Positions 7,839-15,751 of a DNA stretch of 42,956 bases are shown one piece after another. Origin of the DNA: Salinispora cortesiana (GTDB taxonomy: Bacteria; Actinomycetota; Actinomycetes; Mycobacteriales; Micromonosporaceae). The DNA is taken from contig NZ_AXVR01000043.1 in assembly GCF_000484695.1 (NCBI RefSeq), positions 1 to 42,956 of the forward strand. The letters are read 5' to 3'. The position numbers and the translations under genes were made by a program. The first letter of the stretch is position 1; each line of letters starts with the position of its first letter. Below the pieces are notes generated by a model. It was not told where the DNA came from. It made no database searches and saw only the letters and a program-made list of their open reading frames with translations.

Positions 7839-8342
7839 ATGGTAACGCCAGCAGACTACGTGGAAATGGTTCGGCAACGGCTGGTGGCCGACGGATGCGC
7901 GGTGACCGATGAGCGCCTTGGTGCTGACTCCGTGATGGTTGGTTACCGGGCTCATTTTCGGGCGTTGACCAGGATTCACTTTTTCACGGTCGTCACGAGG
8001 ATGGATCAGGTTGTCGAGGAAGATCTACGATCCTTTGTCAACAATGTGGTAGGGCTGGGGCTGGAACGAAAAGGCCGATGGCTCGGCGTGCAGACGGGCA
8101 TCATCGTGCTGCCGGTGCTCGTGACCGAGGCGGCGGACCCCGCCGCGACGGCGCTGACCCAGAAGGCGTACCGGCTAAAGCGGTCCGGCTTCGCGGTCAT
8201 GACCCAGCCCACCATCGTGGACGTCAAGGCGGGCAAGGTCTGGACTTTCCGGGGTACCCGGGTCTGGGGTTTCGTCTACAACTCGTTGATCAAGAAAAAG
8301 TACGAGGCGTACCTGCCGGAGCCGTCGGCCGCGGCCGACTGA
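7839..8342 (+). CDS. Conserved hypothetical protein, 167 aa
   Basis: The ATG at 7839 has a GAGGGGGG stretch 5-10 bases upstream. I do not recognise a named domain. The protein has mixed hydrophobic strands (GIIVLPVLVTEAAD, FAVMTQPTIVDVKAGKVWTF) and a basic segment near the C-terminus (YNSLIKKKYEAYLPEP), and looks like a soluble alpha/beta protein with no signal peptide. Codon use changes along the gene: the first 70 or so codons use many A/T-ending codons, the rest are strongly G/C-ending. It sits between the TetR/monooxygenase pair and trpS, with about 90 bases before it, so it probably has its own promoter. Confidence 0.75.
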   Translation: MVTPADYVEMVRQRLVADGCAVTDERLGADSVMVGYRAHFRALTRIHFFTVVTRMDQVVEEDLRSFVNNVVGLGLERKGRWLGVQTGIIVLPVLVTEAADPAATALTQKAYRLKRSGFAVMTQPTIVDVKAGKVWTFRGTRVWGFVYNSLIKKKYEAYLPEPSAAAD

Positions 8343-8387
8343 TCCGTGGCCCCTGTGGGTCGATGAAAATCATCCGCACAGAGATCG

Positions 8388-8657
8388 ATGTTGACCACCG
8401 AGAACGGCTACGGTGGTTCCATGGCACATCTCCGCACGCCGACGTCAAGACCCGATGCGGGTCGGGACGCGGCGGAGGCGCGCCGATCGCGGTCTGGGAG
8501 GTCGGACGCGGCCTTCTTCCGGACCGATCTCGGGGACCGGCAGGATCAGATCCTCGCTCTGCTGCGTGCCCGCGGGCTGCGGTTCCGGGACGGCTCGCGG
8601 TGGCGGGAGGCGACGAAGACCCAGGTCCATCGCATCGGCGAGGCGACCGTCGCCTGA
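8388..8657 (+). CDS. Possible small protein or gene remnant upstream of trpS
   Basis: An 89-codon frame. Its second half (about FRTDLGDRQDQILALLRARG to the end) has strongly G/C-ending codons, as real genes here do, while the first half does not. I recognise no domain and see no good ribosome binding site. An ATG inside at 8421 is an alternative start. It ends 50 bases before trpS. It may be a real small gene, the decayed end of a gene, or part of a trpS leader; a short hairpin (AGGCGA/TCGCCT, 8641-8655) covers its last codons. Confidence 0.35.
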   Translation: MLTTENGYGGSMAHLRTPTSRPDAGRDAAEARRSRSGRSDAAFFRTDLGDRQDQILALLRARGLRFRDGSRWREATKTQVHRIGEATVA

Positions 8658-8707
8658 TTGGCGCCTGCGCCTCCTCGATCCGTCACTCCCGCGAAAGGCC
8701 CATCGTC

Positions 8708-9766
<1,059 letters not shown>

Positions 9767-9770
9767 CGGG

Positions 9771-11090
9771 TCACGGCACGTCCACCCGTACCCCGGCGGA
9801 GAACACCCCACTGCGTAGCTCGAGTTGGGTCGGCGGCTGCTGGCCGTGCACGGTGAAGACCAGCGGGAGGACCATTCGGCTGCCGCCGGCCAGCGGCTTG
9901 GCGAACACGTCCCGGCCCTGGTTCGCCCGGCGGGTCGCCTGCTCGTCGGTACTGACGAAGTTGCCGTCGGCGAGGTACGCCCGCTGCAGTGGACCGTGCC
10001 AGCTCTGCTGTTCCGGGGTGCGGTTGTGGACCCCGACGGTCGCGGCACAGGTGTGTGCCGCCGAGGTCGGCTGGCAGCTGATCCGGTAGACGGTGAACTC
10101 GAACGCCGCCTCCCGGAGCGGCTCCCCGATCGCCCCGGCGGCTCCGGTGCCGACCCAGGCGCCGCTGGTGGGGTGGGAGTCGGTGTCGACGGCAGCGGCC
10201 TTCCGGGTGGCCGTCCAGGTCGCTGTGCCCACGGTGCCGGCCAGTACCACCGCGGCGACCGGGACGAGCAGCCAGGTCGAGGGCCGGCGGCGGCGCGCCG
10301 GCGTGGTCGGTGCCGCCGGTCGTGGATAGATGGTCCCGCGACCCCCCTGCGGGGGTGGTGGGAGCTGCGTCGGGCGTCGCCGCCGCTGCCAGGTCCACCA
10401 GCCGCCGACGGCGAGCGCGGCGAATCCACCGAGGCCGGTGAGGAGGGCCGCCGGCCGCTGCCACACCGGTGGTTCCGGCTCGGCCGCCGCTGGCGCCGGT
10501 GCCGACTGCCAGGTCGCGGTCGCGCAGTCGTACGGGCGCTCGCCGCCGACGGCGAAGGCGCAGGCGGGCGCGGTCAGGGGCGCACCCGGTGGCGCGGAGA
10601 GCTCGGTGCTGAGCGTGGTGGTACTCCGGGCGGGCAGCCGCAGGTTCCAGGTGACCTCTGTTCCGGCCGTGCCGCCGTGGTGGCTGGGTCGGCCGCCGTC
10701 GGTGATCGAGGTCGCCGAGGTGCCCGGCGGGAGTTCCTGACGGACGGTGGTGGCGATCGGCCGGTTCCCGTCGTTGCGGACCTGGATCCGGTATCTCGGC
10801 GCGGCGGTGTTCTCCGGCGCGACCTGTACGGTGACCGGCGGCTTCGGTGGTGGGACCGCCGCCCGGGTCGGGCGTGGCAGCGCCGGCGGCGCGGATGGTC
10901 GGCCCGGCTCTGCAGAGGCCTCGGCGGACGGCTGGCCGGCGGGTGCCGTGGCTGCCGCGGGCGGGGCCGGCGGTCGGGCGGCCGGCGGCTGTGCGGCGGC
11001 CGGTCCGGGTAGCGCCGGTACGGCGGCGAGTATGCCGAGGCAGTGGACGAGCACTGCGAGGGCTCTGTGGTGTCGTGTCGATGCAGGCAT
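9771..11090 (-). CDS. Secreted/membrane protein of unknown function with Pro/Ala linker
   Basis: A 439-aa protein. A signal peptide (about 1-33, ending PGPAAAQ) is followed by a long Pro/Ala-rich stretch (about 34-85), a beta-rich extracellular domain of the DUF11/conserved-repeat kind (VTVQVAPENTAAPRYRIQVRNDGN...), a transmembrane helix (about 213-231), a basic and proline-rich cytoplasmic loop (RRRRPTQLPPPPQ...), a second transmembrane helix (about 272-290), and a C-terminal beta domain with two Cys (ISCQPTSAAHTC), resembling DUF4352-type extracellular domains. It looks like a double-anchored envelope protein; the role is unknown. The ATG at 11090 is the only start that gives the signal peptide. 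Confidence 0.72.
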   Translation of the reverse strand: MPASTRHHRALAVLVHCLGILAAVPALPGPAAAQPPAARPPAPPAAATAPAGQPSAEASAEPGRPSAPPALPRPTRAAVPPPKPPVTVQVAPENTAAPRYRIQVRNDGNRPIATTVRQELPPGTSATSITDGGRPSHHGGTAGTEVTWNLRLPARSTTTLSTELSAPPGAPLTAPACAFAVGGERPYDCATATWQSAPAPAAAEPEPPVWQRPAALLTGLGGFAALAVGGWWTWQRRRRPTQLPPPPQGGRGTIYPRPAAPTTPARRRRPSTWLLVPVAAVVLAGTVGTATWTATRKAAAVDTDSHPTSGAWVGTGAAGAIGEPLREAAFEFTVYRISCQPTSAAHTCAATVGVHNRTPEQQSWHGPLQRAYLADGNFVSTDEQATRRANQGRDVFAKPLAGGSRMVLPLVFTVHGQQPPTQLELRSGVFSAGVRVDVP

Positions 11091-11242
11091 GCGAACGAAC
11101 CTCCGGAGCCGACGTTAGGGCGGTGTCACGCCGGGCGGTAGGAAGTGGCGAAGCCGGCCCCCGCCGGGTGGTGATGGCGTAGGCTGCGCGGCGCGCCACG
11201 CGGCATCCGACCTGCGGCTGCGCCCGCACGGCAGGCCGGGGA

Positions 11243-11248
11243 TAGATT
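11243..11248 (+). promoter_or_regulatory. -10 element for a probably leaderless FAH-family gene
   Basis: TAGATT ends 6 bases before the GTG at 11255, and no ribosome binding site is seen. Confidence 0.4.
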
Positions 11249-11254
11249 GGCCCG

Positions 11255-12058
11255 GTGCGTATCGCTCGTTTCGCTCATACCAAGGGAATGTCGTTCGGAG
11301 TCGTCGAGGGGGAGCCGGAGGCGGGTCCGCAGGGGCTGACCGTCGCTGAGGTCGAGGGGCATCCGTTCGGACGGATCACCTTCTCCGGCGCGCGCTGGGC
11401 CCTCTCCGACGTCCGGCTGCTCTCGCCGATCCTGCCGAGCAAGGTTGTCTGCGTCGGCCGTAACTACGCCGAGCACGCGGCGGAGCACGGTGCCGAGGTG
11501 CCTCAGGAACCGTTGCTCTTTCTCAAGCCGTCCACCTCGGTGATCGGGCCGCGGGACGCGATCCGGCTGCCGGCGCTGTCGAAGCAGGTCGAGCATGAGG
11601 CCGAGTTGGCCGTGGTGATCGGGGCGCCCGGTGCCCGGCGGGCCGACCGGGCCGCCGCTGCCCGCGCGGTCTTCGGCTACACCTGCGCCAACGATGTCAC
11701 GGCGCGGGACCTGCAACGGGCGGACGGGCAGTGGACCCGGGCCAAGGGCTTCGACTCGTTCTGCCCGATCGGTCCCTGGATCACCACCGGCCTGGACGTC
11801 ACCGACCTGGAGATCCGGTGTGAGGTGGGTCGCGATCCGGAGGAGATGGAGGTCCGCCAGCTGGGCCGGACCCGGGACATGGTCTTCGACGTGCCGGCCC
11901 TGGTGTCGTACGTCTCACATGTGATGACGCTGCTTCCCGGCGATGTGATCCTGACCGGCACGCCGGCCGGGGTTAGTCCGCTCGTGGATGGGGATACGGT
12001 CACCGTGCGGATCGAGGGGGTCGGTCAGCTGACCAACCCGGTGCTGCCGGCCAGCTGA
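11255..12058 (+). CDS. Fumarylacetoacetate hydrolase (FAH) family protein
   Basis: A 267-aa protein with the FAH fold. Signature segments are SKVVCVGRNYAEHA (about 63-75), the metal-binding EHEAEL (Glu115/Glu117) and ANDVTARDLQ (Asp147), then KGFDSFCPIGP and LTGTPAGV near the end. Such enzymes hydrolyse or decarboxylate acylpyruvates and 2-oxo acids with Mg2+; the actinobacterial type with a short N-terminal domain is often called 2-hydroxyhepta-2,4-diene-1,7-dioate isomerase, but the substrate is uncertain. It stands alone between an unknown membrane protein and the tRNA cluster. In many actinobacteria a gene of this type lies near gltX and tRNA genes. Confidence 0.9.
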   Translation: MRIARFAHTKGMSFGVVEGEPEAGPQGLTVAEVEGHPFGRITFSGARWALSDVRLLSPILPSKVVCVGRNYAEHAAEHGAEVPQEPLLFLKPSTSVIGPRDAIRLPALSKQVEHEAELAVVIGAPGARRADRAAAARAVFGYTCANDVTARDLQRADGQWTRAKGFDSFCPIGPWITTGLDVTDLEIRCEVGRDPEEMEVRQLGRTRDMVFDVPALVSYVSHVMTLLPGDVILTGTPAGVSPLVDGDTVTVRIEGVGQLTNPVLPAS

Positions 12059-12105
12059 TCCGGTGCGAGGTTTTCGCAGCTCAAGGGCGTTCTGTCGGGG
12101 GCGAT

Positions 12106-12134
12106 TTGGCCCTGCGGCGGGAGGAGGGTAATGT
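12106..12134 (+). promoter_or_regulatory. Promoter of tRNA-Gln
   Basis: TTGGCC (12106-12111), a 17-base spacer and TAATGT (12129-12134) lie 26 bases upstream of the mature tRNA. Confidence 0.5.
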
Positions 12135-12160
12135 TTGTGCCCGGCGCTGCGAGGCGCCGA

Positions 12161-12232
12161 TGGGGTATGGGGTAATTGGCAGCCCGACTGATTCTGGTTC
12201 AGTTAGTCTAGGTTCGAGTCCTGGTACCCCAG
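12161..12232 (+). tRNA. tRNA-Gln (CTG)
   Basis: The acceptor stem TGGGGTA/TACCCCA (12161-12167 with 12225-12231), discriminator G (12232), anticodon stem ACTGA/TCAGT with loop TTCTGGT (anticodon CTG) and a T-arm with GGTTCGAGTCC are all present. The CCA end is not encoded. Confidence 0.95.
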
Positions 12233-12298
12233 CGCTGTCTCGGCTCGGTTGAGTCGTGACCGCTGGTTTTCAGCGGAGGTTCTGCCTCCGGTGGAAAT

Positions 12299-12323
12299 GC
12301 TTCCCACCCATTGGGTGGGGAGC
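12299..12323 (+). terminator. Strong hairpin between tRNA-Gln and tRNA-Glu
   Basis: An 11-bp stem (12299-12309 with 12313-12323; CCCACCC paired with GGGTGGG, one G-T wobble) and a 3-base loop. There is no T-tract. It may end the tRNA-Gln transcript or act in processing. Smaller hairpins (CCGCTG/CAGCGG and GGAGG/CCTCC) lie just upstream. Confidence 0.45.
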
Positions 12324-12333
12324 AGCAGGTTCT

Positions 12334-12406
12334 GGCCCCGTCGTCTAGCGGCCCAGGACGCCGCCCTCTCAAGGCGGTAGCGCCGGTTCGAATCCGGTCG
12401 GGGCTA
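12334..12406 (+). tRNA. tRNA-Glu (CTC), copy 1
   Basis: 73 bases. The acceptor stem GGCCCCG pairs with CGGGGCT (first pair G-T), discriminator A; anticodon stem CCGCC/GGCGG with loop CTCTCAA gives anticodon CTC; the T-arm contains GGTTCGAATCC. No CCA is encoded. It is identical in all 73 bases to copy 2 at 12652-12724. Confidence 0.95.
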
Positions 12407-12420
12407 CAGAAGCGGTGTGA

Positions 12421-12450
12421 GCCCGTCCCGTTGCCGGGGCGGGCTTTTCC
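12421..12450 (+). terminator. Rho-independent terminator after tRNA-Glu copy 1
   Basis: The stem GCCCGTCCCG (12421-12430) and CGGGGCGGGC (12435-12444), with one T-G wobble and a 4-base loop, is followed by TTTT. Confidence 0.8.
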
Positions 12451-12602
12451 GTTTCCCGGACCGGGATCACCGTTCACCCCCCCCCCAGGGCCGGGTTTGC
12501 CCCGGCCGGGGTGTGCCCGCCGTGGGTGCGCCCCTCGCCCGGGGTGGCTGCCCCCAGCACGGGTCGTCCTGCCCCCGGCGTGGGTCGTCCGGCCGGTGCC
12601 GG

Positions 12603-12608
12603 TAGACT
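12603..12608 (+). promoter_or_regulatory. -10 element for tRNA-Glu copy 2
   Basis: TAGACT lies 43 bases before the tRNA, downstream of a GC-rich spacer with a run of ten C (12477-12486). No clear -35 is seen. Confidence 0.35.
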
Positions 12609-12651
12609 ATCTCCGTACCGCTCAGCCGGGCGGTCGTTTGGGAAATTTCCT

Positions 12652-12724
12652 GGCCCCGTCGTCTAGCGGCCCAGGACGCCGCCCTCTCAAGGCGGTAGCG
12701 CCGGTTCGAATCCGGTCGGGGCTA
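12652..12724 (+). tRNA. tRNA-Glu (CTC), copy 2
   Basis: Base-for-base identical to the copy at 12334-12406 over 73 bases, with unrelated flanks. Anticodon CTC in loop CTCTCAA; no encoded CCA. Confidence 0.95.
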
Positions 12725-12732
12725 CTCATCCG

Positions 12733-12776
12733 CAACCGGCCCGTCTCGCCACGGCGAGACGGGCCGGTTGGTTTTG
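12733..12776 (+). terminator. Strong terminator after tRNA-Glu copy 2
   Basis: A perfect 18-bp stem (12733-12750 with 12753-12770; core CCGGCCCGTCTCGCC) with a 2-base loop in the centre and TTTT at 12772-12775. It also separates the tRNAs from the convergent ndgR gene. Confidence 0.85.
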
Positions 12777-12794
12777 GGCCACCAGGGCGGTGGG

Positions 12795-13481
12795 CTACAG
12801 GCCGGAGAGCCGCTGACCGGCTCGGACGACCGCCATCGCGTGGCGCTCGCCGGGACGGCGGCCGAGCCGTTCGATGGGACCGCTGACACTGACGGCGGCG
12901 ATGACTCGTCCGGTGCGATCCCGAATCGGCGCGGAGACGCTCGCCACCCCCGCCTCCCGTTCCGCCACGCTCTGTGCCCAGCCGCGGCGCCGGACCTCGG
13001 CGAGCGCCCGACCGGTGAACTTCGAGCGGGGCAGGAGCGGCATGATCGCCTCCGGCGGCTCCCAGGCCAGCAGGATCTGCGCCGCGGAGCCGGCGGTCAT
13101 GGGTAGCACCGAGCCGACCGGCACGGTGTCCCGCAGGCCGCTGGCCCGCTCGGCGGCGGCGACGCAGACCCGCTCGTCGGCCCGACGTAGGTAGAGCTGT
13201 GCGCTCTCTCCGGTGGCGTCCCGGAGCGCGCAGAGCAGGGGCTCGGCCGCGGTCAGCAGCACGTCGGGCGCGGCGTTGGCCAGCTCCCCCAGGCGGGGGC
13301 CGGGGCGCCACCGTCCCTGGGTGTCGCGTACCAGCATTCGGTGGATCTCCAATGCCTGTGCCAACCGGTGTGCTGTTGCCCGGGGCAGCTTCGTGCGTTC
13401 AACGAGTTCGGCCAGGCTGGCGCCGTCCACGCAGGCGGCCAGGATGACCACCGCCTTGTCGAGAACGCCGACACCGCTCAT
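12795..13481 (-). CDS. ndgR: IclR-family regulator NdgR (AreB/LtbR type)
   Basis: A 228-aa IclR-type protein with an N-terminal winged helix (GVGVLDKAVVIL...LAELVERTKLPRATAHRLAQAL) and the IclR effector domain, including DTVPVGSVLPMTAGSAAQ and AGVASVSAPIRD. It closely resembles NdgR/AreB of streptomycetes and LtbR of corynebacteria, which bind the ndgR-leuC intergenic region and control leucine biosynthesis and other amino-acid pathways. It is divergent from leuC, as in those genomes. I choose the ATG at 13481; a GTG at 13493 would add four residues but lies inside the candidate operator TGTGTCCCACA. Confidence 0.93.
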   Translation of the reverse strand: MSGVGVLDKAVVILAACVDGASLAELVERTKLPRATAHRLAQALEIHRMLVRDTQGRWRPGPRLGELANAAPDVLLTAAEPLLCALRDATGESAQLYLRRADERVCVAAAERASGLRDTVPVGSVLPMTAGSAAQILLAWEPPEAIMPLLPRSKFTGRALAEVRRRGWAQSVAEREAGVASVSAPIRDRTGRVIAAVSVSGPIERLGRRPGERHAMAVVRAGQRLSGL

Positions 13482-13483
13482 AC

Positions 13484-13494
13484 TGTGTCCCACA
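13484..13494. promoter_or_regulatory. Candidate NdgR operator between ndgR and leuC
   Basis: TGTG-TCC-CACA, a perfect short palindrome (13484-13494), lies in the 49-base divergent gap and upstream of the leuC -10 (TAGGAT, 13519-13524). A bound regulator could affect both genes. Confidence 0.45.
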
Positions 13495-13518
13495 AACCGA
13501 AACCTACCTCCCAGAATT

Positions 13519-13524
13519 TAGGAT
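13519..13524 (+). promoter_or_regulatory. -10 element of leuC
   Basis: TAGGAT ends 6 bases before the ATG at 13531, so the leuC mRNA is probably leaderless. The -35 region shows no good match and would overlap or abut the candidate operator, consistent with a regulated promoter. Confidence 0.4.
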
Positions 13525-13530
13525 GTCCAG

Positions 13531-14976
13531 ATGGTGGGAGTCACTCCTGAGCCGAGGACCCTGGCCGAGAAGGTCTGGGCCTCGCACGTCGTCCGATCCG
13601 CCGCGGGCGAGCCCGACCTGCTCTTCATCGACCTGCACCTGCTCCACGAGGTGACCAGCCCGCAAGCCTTCGACGGGCTGCGCCTCGCTGGCCGCCGGGT
13701 GCGCCGCACCGATCTGACGATCGCGACCGAGGACCACAACACCCCCACCGGGTACGCGGACCCGTCGTATCAGTCCCGCCGCGGTGACCTGTTGACGATC
13801 GCCGATCCCACCTCTCGGACGCAGATCGAGACGCTGCGTCGCAACTGCGCCGAGTTCGGCGTACGGCTGCATCCGCTGGGCGACCGGAACCAGGGAATCG
13901 TCCACGTCATCGGCCCGCAGTTGGGCCTGACCCAACCGGGGATGACGATCGTCTGCGGTGACTCGCACACCGCCACGCACGGGGCCTTCGGCGCGCTGGC
14001 CTTCGGAATCGGCACCAGTGAGGTCGAGCACGTACTCGCCACCCAGACGCTGCCGCAGGCCCGACCGAAGACGATGGCGGTGAACGTCGTCGGTGAGCTC
14101 GCGCCGGGCGTTACCGCGAAGGACCTGGTGCTCGCGCTGATCGCCCAGGTCGGTACGGGTGGTGGCCGCGGGTATGTCGTGGAGTACCGGGGTGAGGCGA
14201 TCCGGAAGCTGTCCATGGAGGGGCGGATGACCGTCGCCAACATGTCCATCGAGTGGGGCGCCAAGGCCGGGTTGATCGCCCCGGACGAGACGACCTTCGA
14301 CTACCTCAGGGGACGGCCGAACGCGCCCTCGGGCGCCGACTGGGAGGCGGCGGTCGCGCACTGGCGGACGCTACCCACCGATGCGGGCGCGACGTTCGAC
14401 TCCGAGGTGACCCTGCACGCCAGCCAGATCACGCCGTTCGTGACCTGGGGCACCAACCCAGGGCAGGGCGCACCACTGGACGCGCGGGTGCCGAACCCGG
14501 AGGAGTTTGTCACCGAGCCGGAGCGGGCGGCCGCCCGTCGGGCCCTGGAGTACATGGACCTCGCCGTGGGCACTCCGCTGCGGGACCTCACCGTTGACGT
14601 GGTCTTCGTCGGCTCCTGCACCAACGGCCGGATTGAGGACCTGCGGGTGGCCGCTGACGTGCTGCGCGGGCGCCGGGTGGCCCCGGGCGTACGGATGCTC
14701 GTCGTGCCGGGCTCCGCCGCGGTGCGGGAGAGCGCCGAGGCGGAGGGGCTGGACAAGGTCTTCACCGAGGCGGGTGCTGAGTGGCGCTTCGCGGGCTGCT
14801 CGATGTGTCTGGGGATGAACCCGGACACGCTCCGGCCGGGCCAGCGTGCCGCCTCGACCTCGAACCGTAACTTCGAGGGCCGCCAGGGCCGGGGTGGACG
14901 TACCCACCTGGTCTCCCCGCCGGTCGCCGCCGCCACCGCGGTGGCGGGCCGGCTGGCGGCTCCCGCCGATCTGTAG
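13531..14976 (+). CDS. leuC: 3-isopropylmalate dehydratase, large subunit
   Basis: A 481-aa aconitase-family protein; with LeuD it isomerises 2-isopropylmalate to 3-isopropylmalate in leucine synthesis. The three Cys ligands of the 4Fe-4S cluster are visible: one in GSCTNGR (about residue 363) and two in GCSMCLGMNPD (about 423 and 426). Other family blocks include VCGDSHTATHGAFGALAFGIG and ASTSNRNFEGRQG. Length is normal for the bacterial LeuC. There is no ribosome binding site before the ATG, but a -10 hexamer 6 bases upstream. leuD follows after 15 bases. Confidence 0.97.
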   Translation: MVGVTPEPRTLAEKVWASHVVRSAAGEPDLLFIDLHLLHEVTSPQAFDGLRLAGRRVRRTDLTIATEDHNTPTGYADPSYQSRRGDLLTIADPTSRTQIETLRRNCAEFGVRLHPLGDRNQGIVHVIGPQLGLTQPGMTIVCGDSHTATHGAFGALAFGIGTSEVEHVLATQTLPQARPKTMAVNVVGELAPGVTAKDLVLALIAQVGTGGGRGYVVEYRGEAIRKLSMEGRMTVANMSIEWGAKAGLIAPDETTFDYLRGRPNAPSGADWEAAVAHWRTLPTDAGATFDSEVTLHASQITPFVTWGTNPGQGAPLDARVPNPEEFVTEPERAAARRALEYMDLAVGTPLRDLTVDVVFVGSCTNGRIEDLRVAADVLRGRRVAPGVRMLVVPGSAAVRESAEAEGLDKVFTEAGAEWRFAGCSMCLGMNPDTLRPGQRAASTSNRNFEGRQGRGGRTHLVSPPVAAATAVAGRLAAPADL

Positions 14977-14991
14977 CAGGGGATACCACTG

Positions 14992-15579
14992 ATGGAGAAG
15001 TTCACCATCCACACCGGCACTGCCGTACCACTGCGATTTTCTAATGTGGACACAGATCAGATTATCCCAGCCGTGCATCTGAAGCGGGTAACGCGAACAG
15101 GTTTCGCGGATGCCTTGTTCAGTGCTTGGCGGGAGGATCGGGCGTTTGTCCTCAATAATGAATCATATTCTGGTGCCTCGATTCTCGTTGCTGGCCCCGA
15201 GTTCGGCACCGGCTCCTCCCGAGAGCATGCCGTCTGGGCCTTGCGGGACTGGGGGTTCCGGGCCGTGCTGGCCCCGCGCTTCGGGGACATCTTCCGGGGT
15301 AACGCGCTCAAGGGAGGGCTGCTGCCGGTTGAGTTGGAATTGGAAGTGGTCGAAGAGATCTGGGGTCGCGTCGAGGCCGATCCCAGCACGCCGATCACCG
15401 TCGACCTCGCCGCCCGCCGGGTCCGGGTAGCGGATGCGACCTGGGCGTTCCCGCTGGACGAGTTCAGCCGCTGGCGGCTGATGGAGGGCTTGGACGACAT
15501 TGGACTCACCCTTCGGCACGAACCCCTGATCGGTGCCTTCGAGGCATCTCGGCGGCCGTTCCTACCGACCATCACATAG
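14992..15579 (+). CDS. leuD: 3-isopropylmalate dehydratase, small subunit
   Basis: A 195-aa partner of LeuC with family motifs NVDTDQIIPAVHLKRV, GPEFGTGSSREHAVWAL and RFGDIFRGNALKGGLLP. It lies 15 bases after leuC and must be co-transcribed. Start ATG at 14992 preceded by AGGGGAT. The stretch 15035-15195 is far less GC-rich than the rest, with a run of A/T-ending codons (for example AAT AAT GAA TCA TAT TCT), although the protein there is ordinary LeuD. The rest of the gene returns to G/C-ending codons. A strong hairpin ends the operon. Confidence 0.97.
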   Translation: MEKFTIHTGTAVPLRFSNVDTDQIIPAVHLKRVTRTGFADALFSAWREDRAFVLNNESYSGASILVAGPEFGTGSSREHAVWALRDWGFRAVLAPRFGDIFRGNALKGGLLPVELELEVVEEIWGRVEADPSTPITVDLAARRVRVADATWAFPLDEFSRWRLMEGLDDIGLTLRHEPLIGAFEASRRPFLPTIT

Positions 15580-15605
15580 CCGCCGCCCCGCCCCGCGAGG
15601 GAAAG

Positions 15606-15640
15606 TCGCCCCCACCGGCGTCGCTGGTGGGGGCGAATCT
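15606..15640 (+). terminator. Terminator hairpin after leuD
   Basis: TCGCCCCCACC (15606-15616) and GGTGGGGGCGA (15626-15636) form a perfect 11-bp stem with a 9-base loop. The following ATCTGTTG is only a weak T-tract. Confidence 0.65.
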
Positions 15641-15751
15641 GTTGCGACACAAGGGCCTTTTTCTGTCGAATGTTTGTGTAGCGCCAGCGCAGGGCATAAC
15701 GTGCGCGCAGAATGGCTCGCGTCGAGTCAGTTGCACAATCGGGAGGAAGTC

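Noticed and set aside
8343..8707. Trp attenuator or T-box before trpS
   Set aside because: No short peptide with neighbouring Trp codons and no T-box sequence was found; only a 6-bp hairpin at 8641-8655.
12311..12886. 191-codon plus-strand frame over the tRNA-Glu region
   Set aside because: It reads through two tRNA genes, two terminators and a poly-C run; not a gene.
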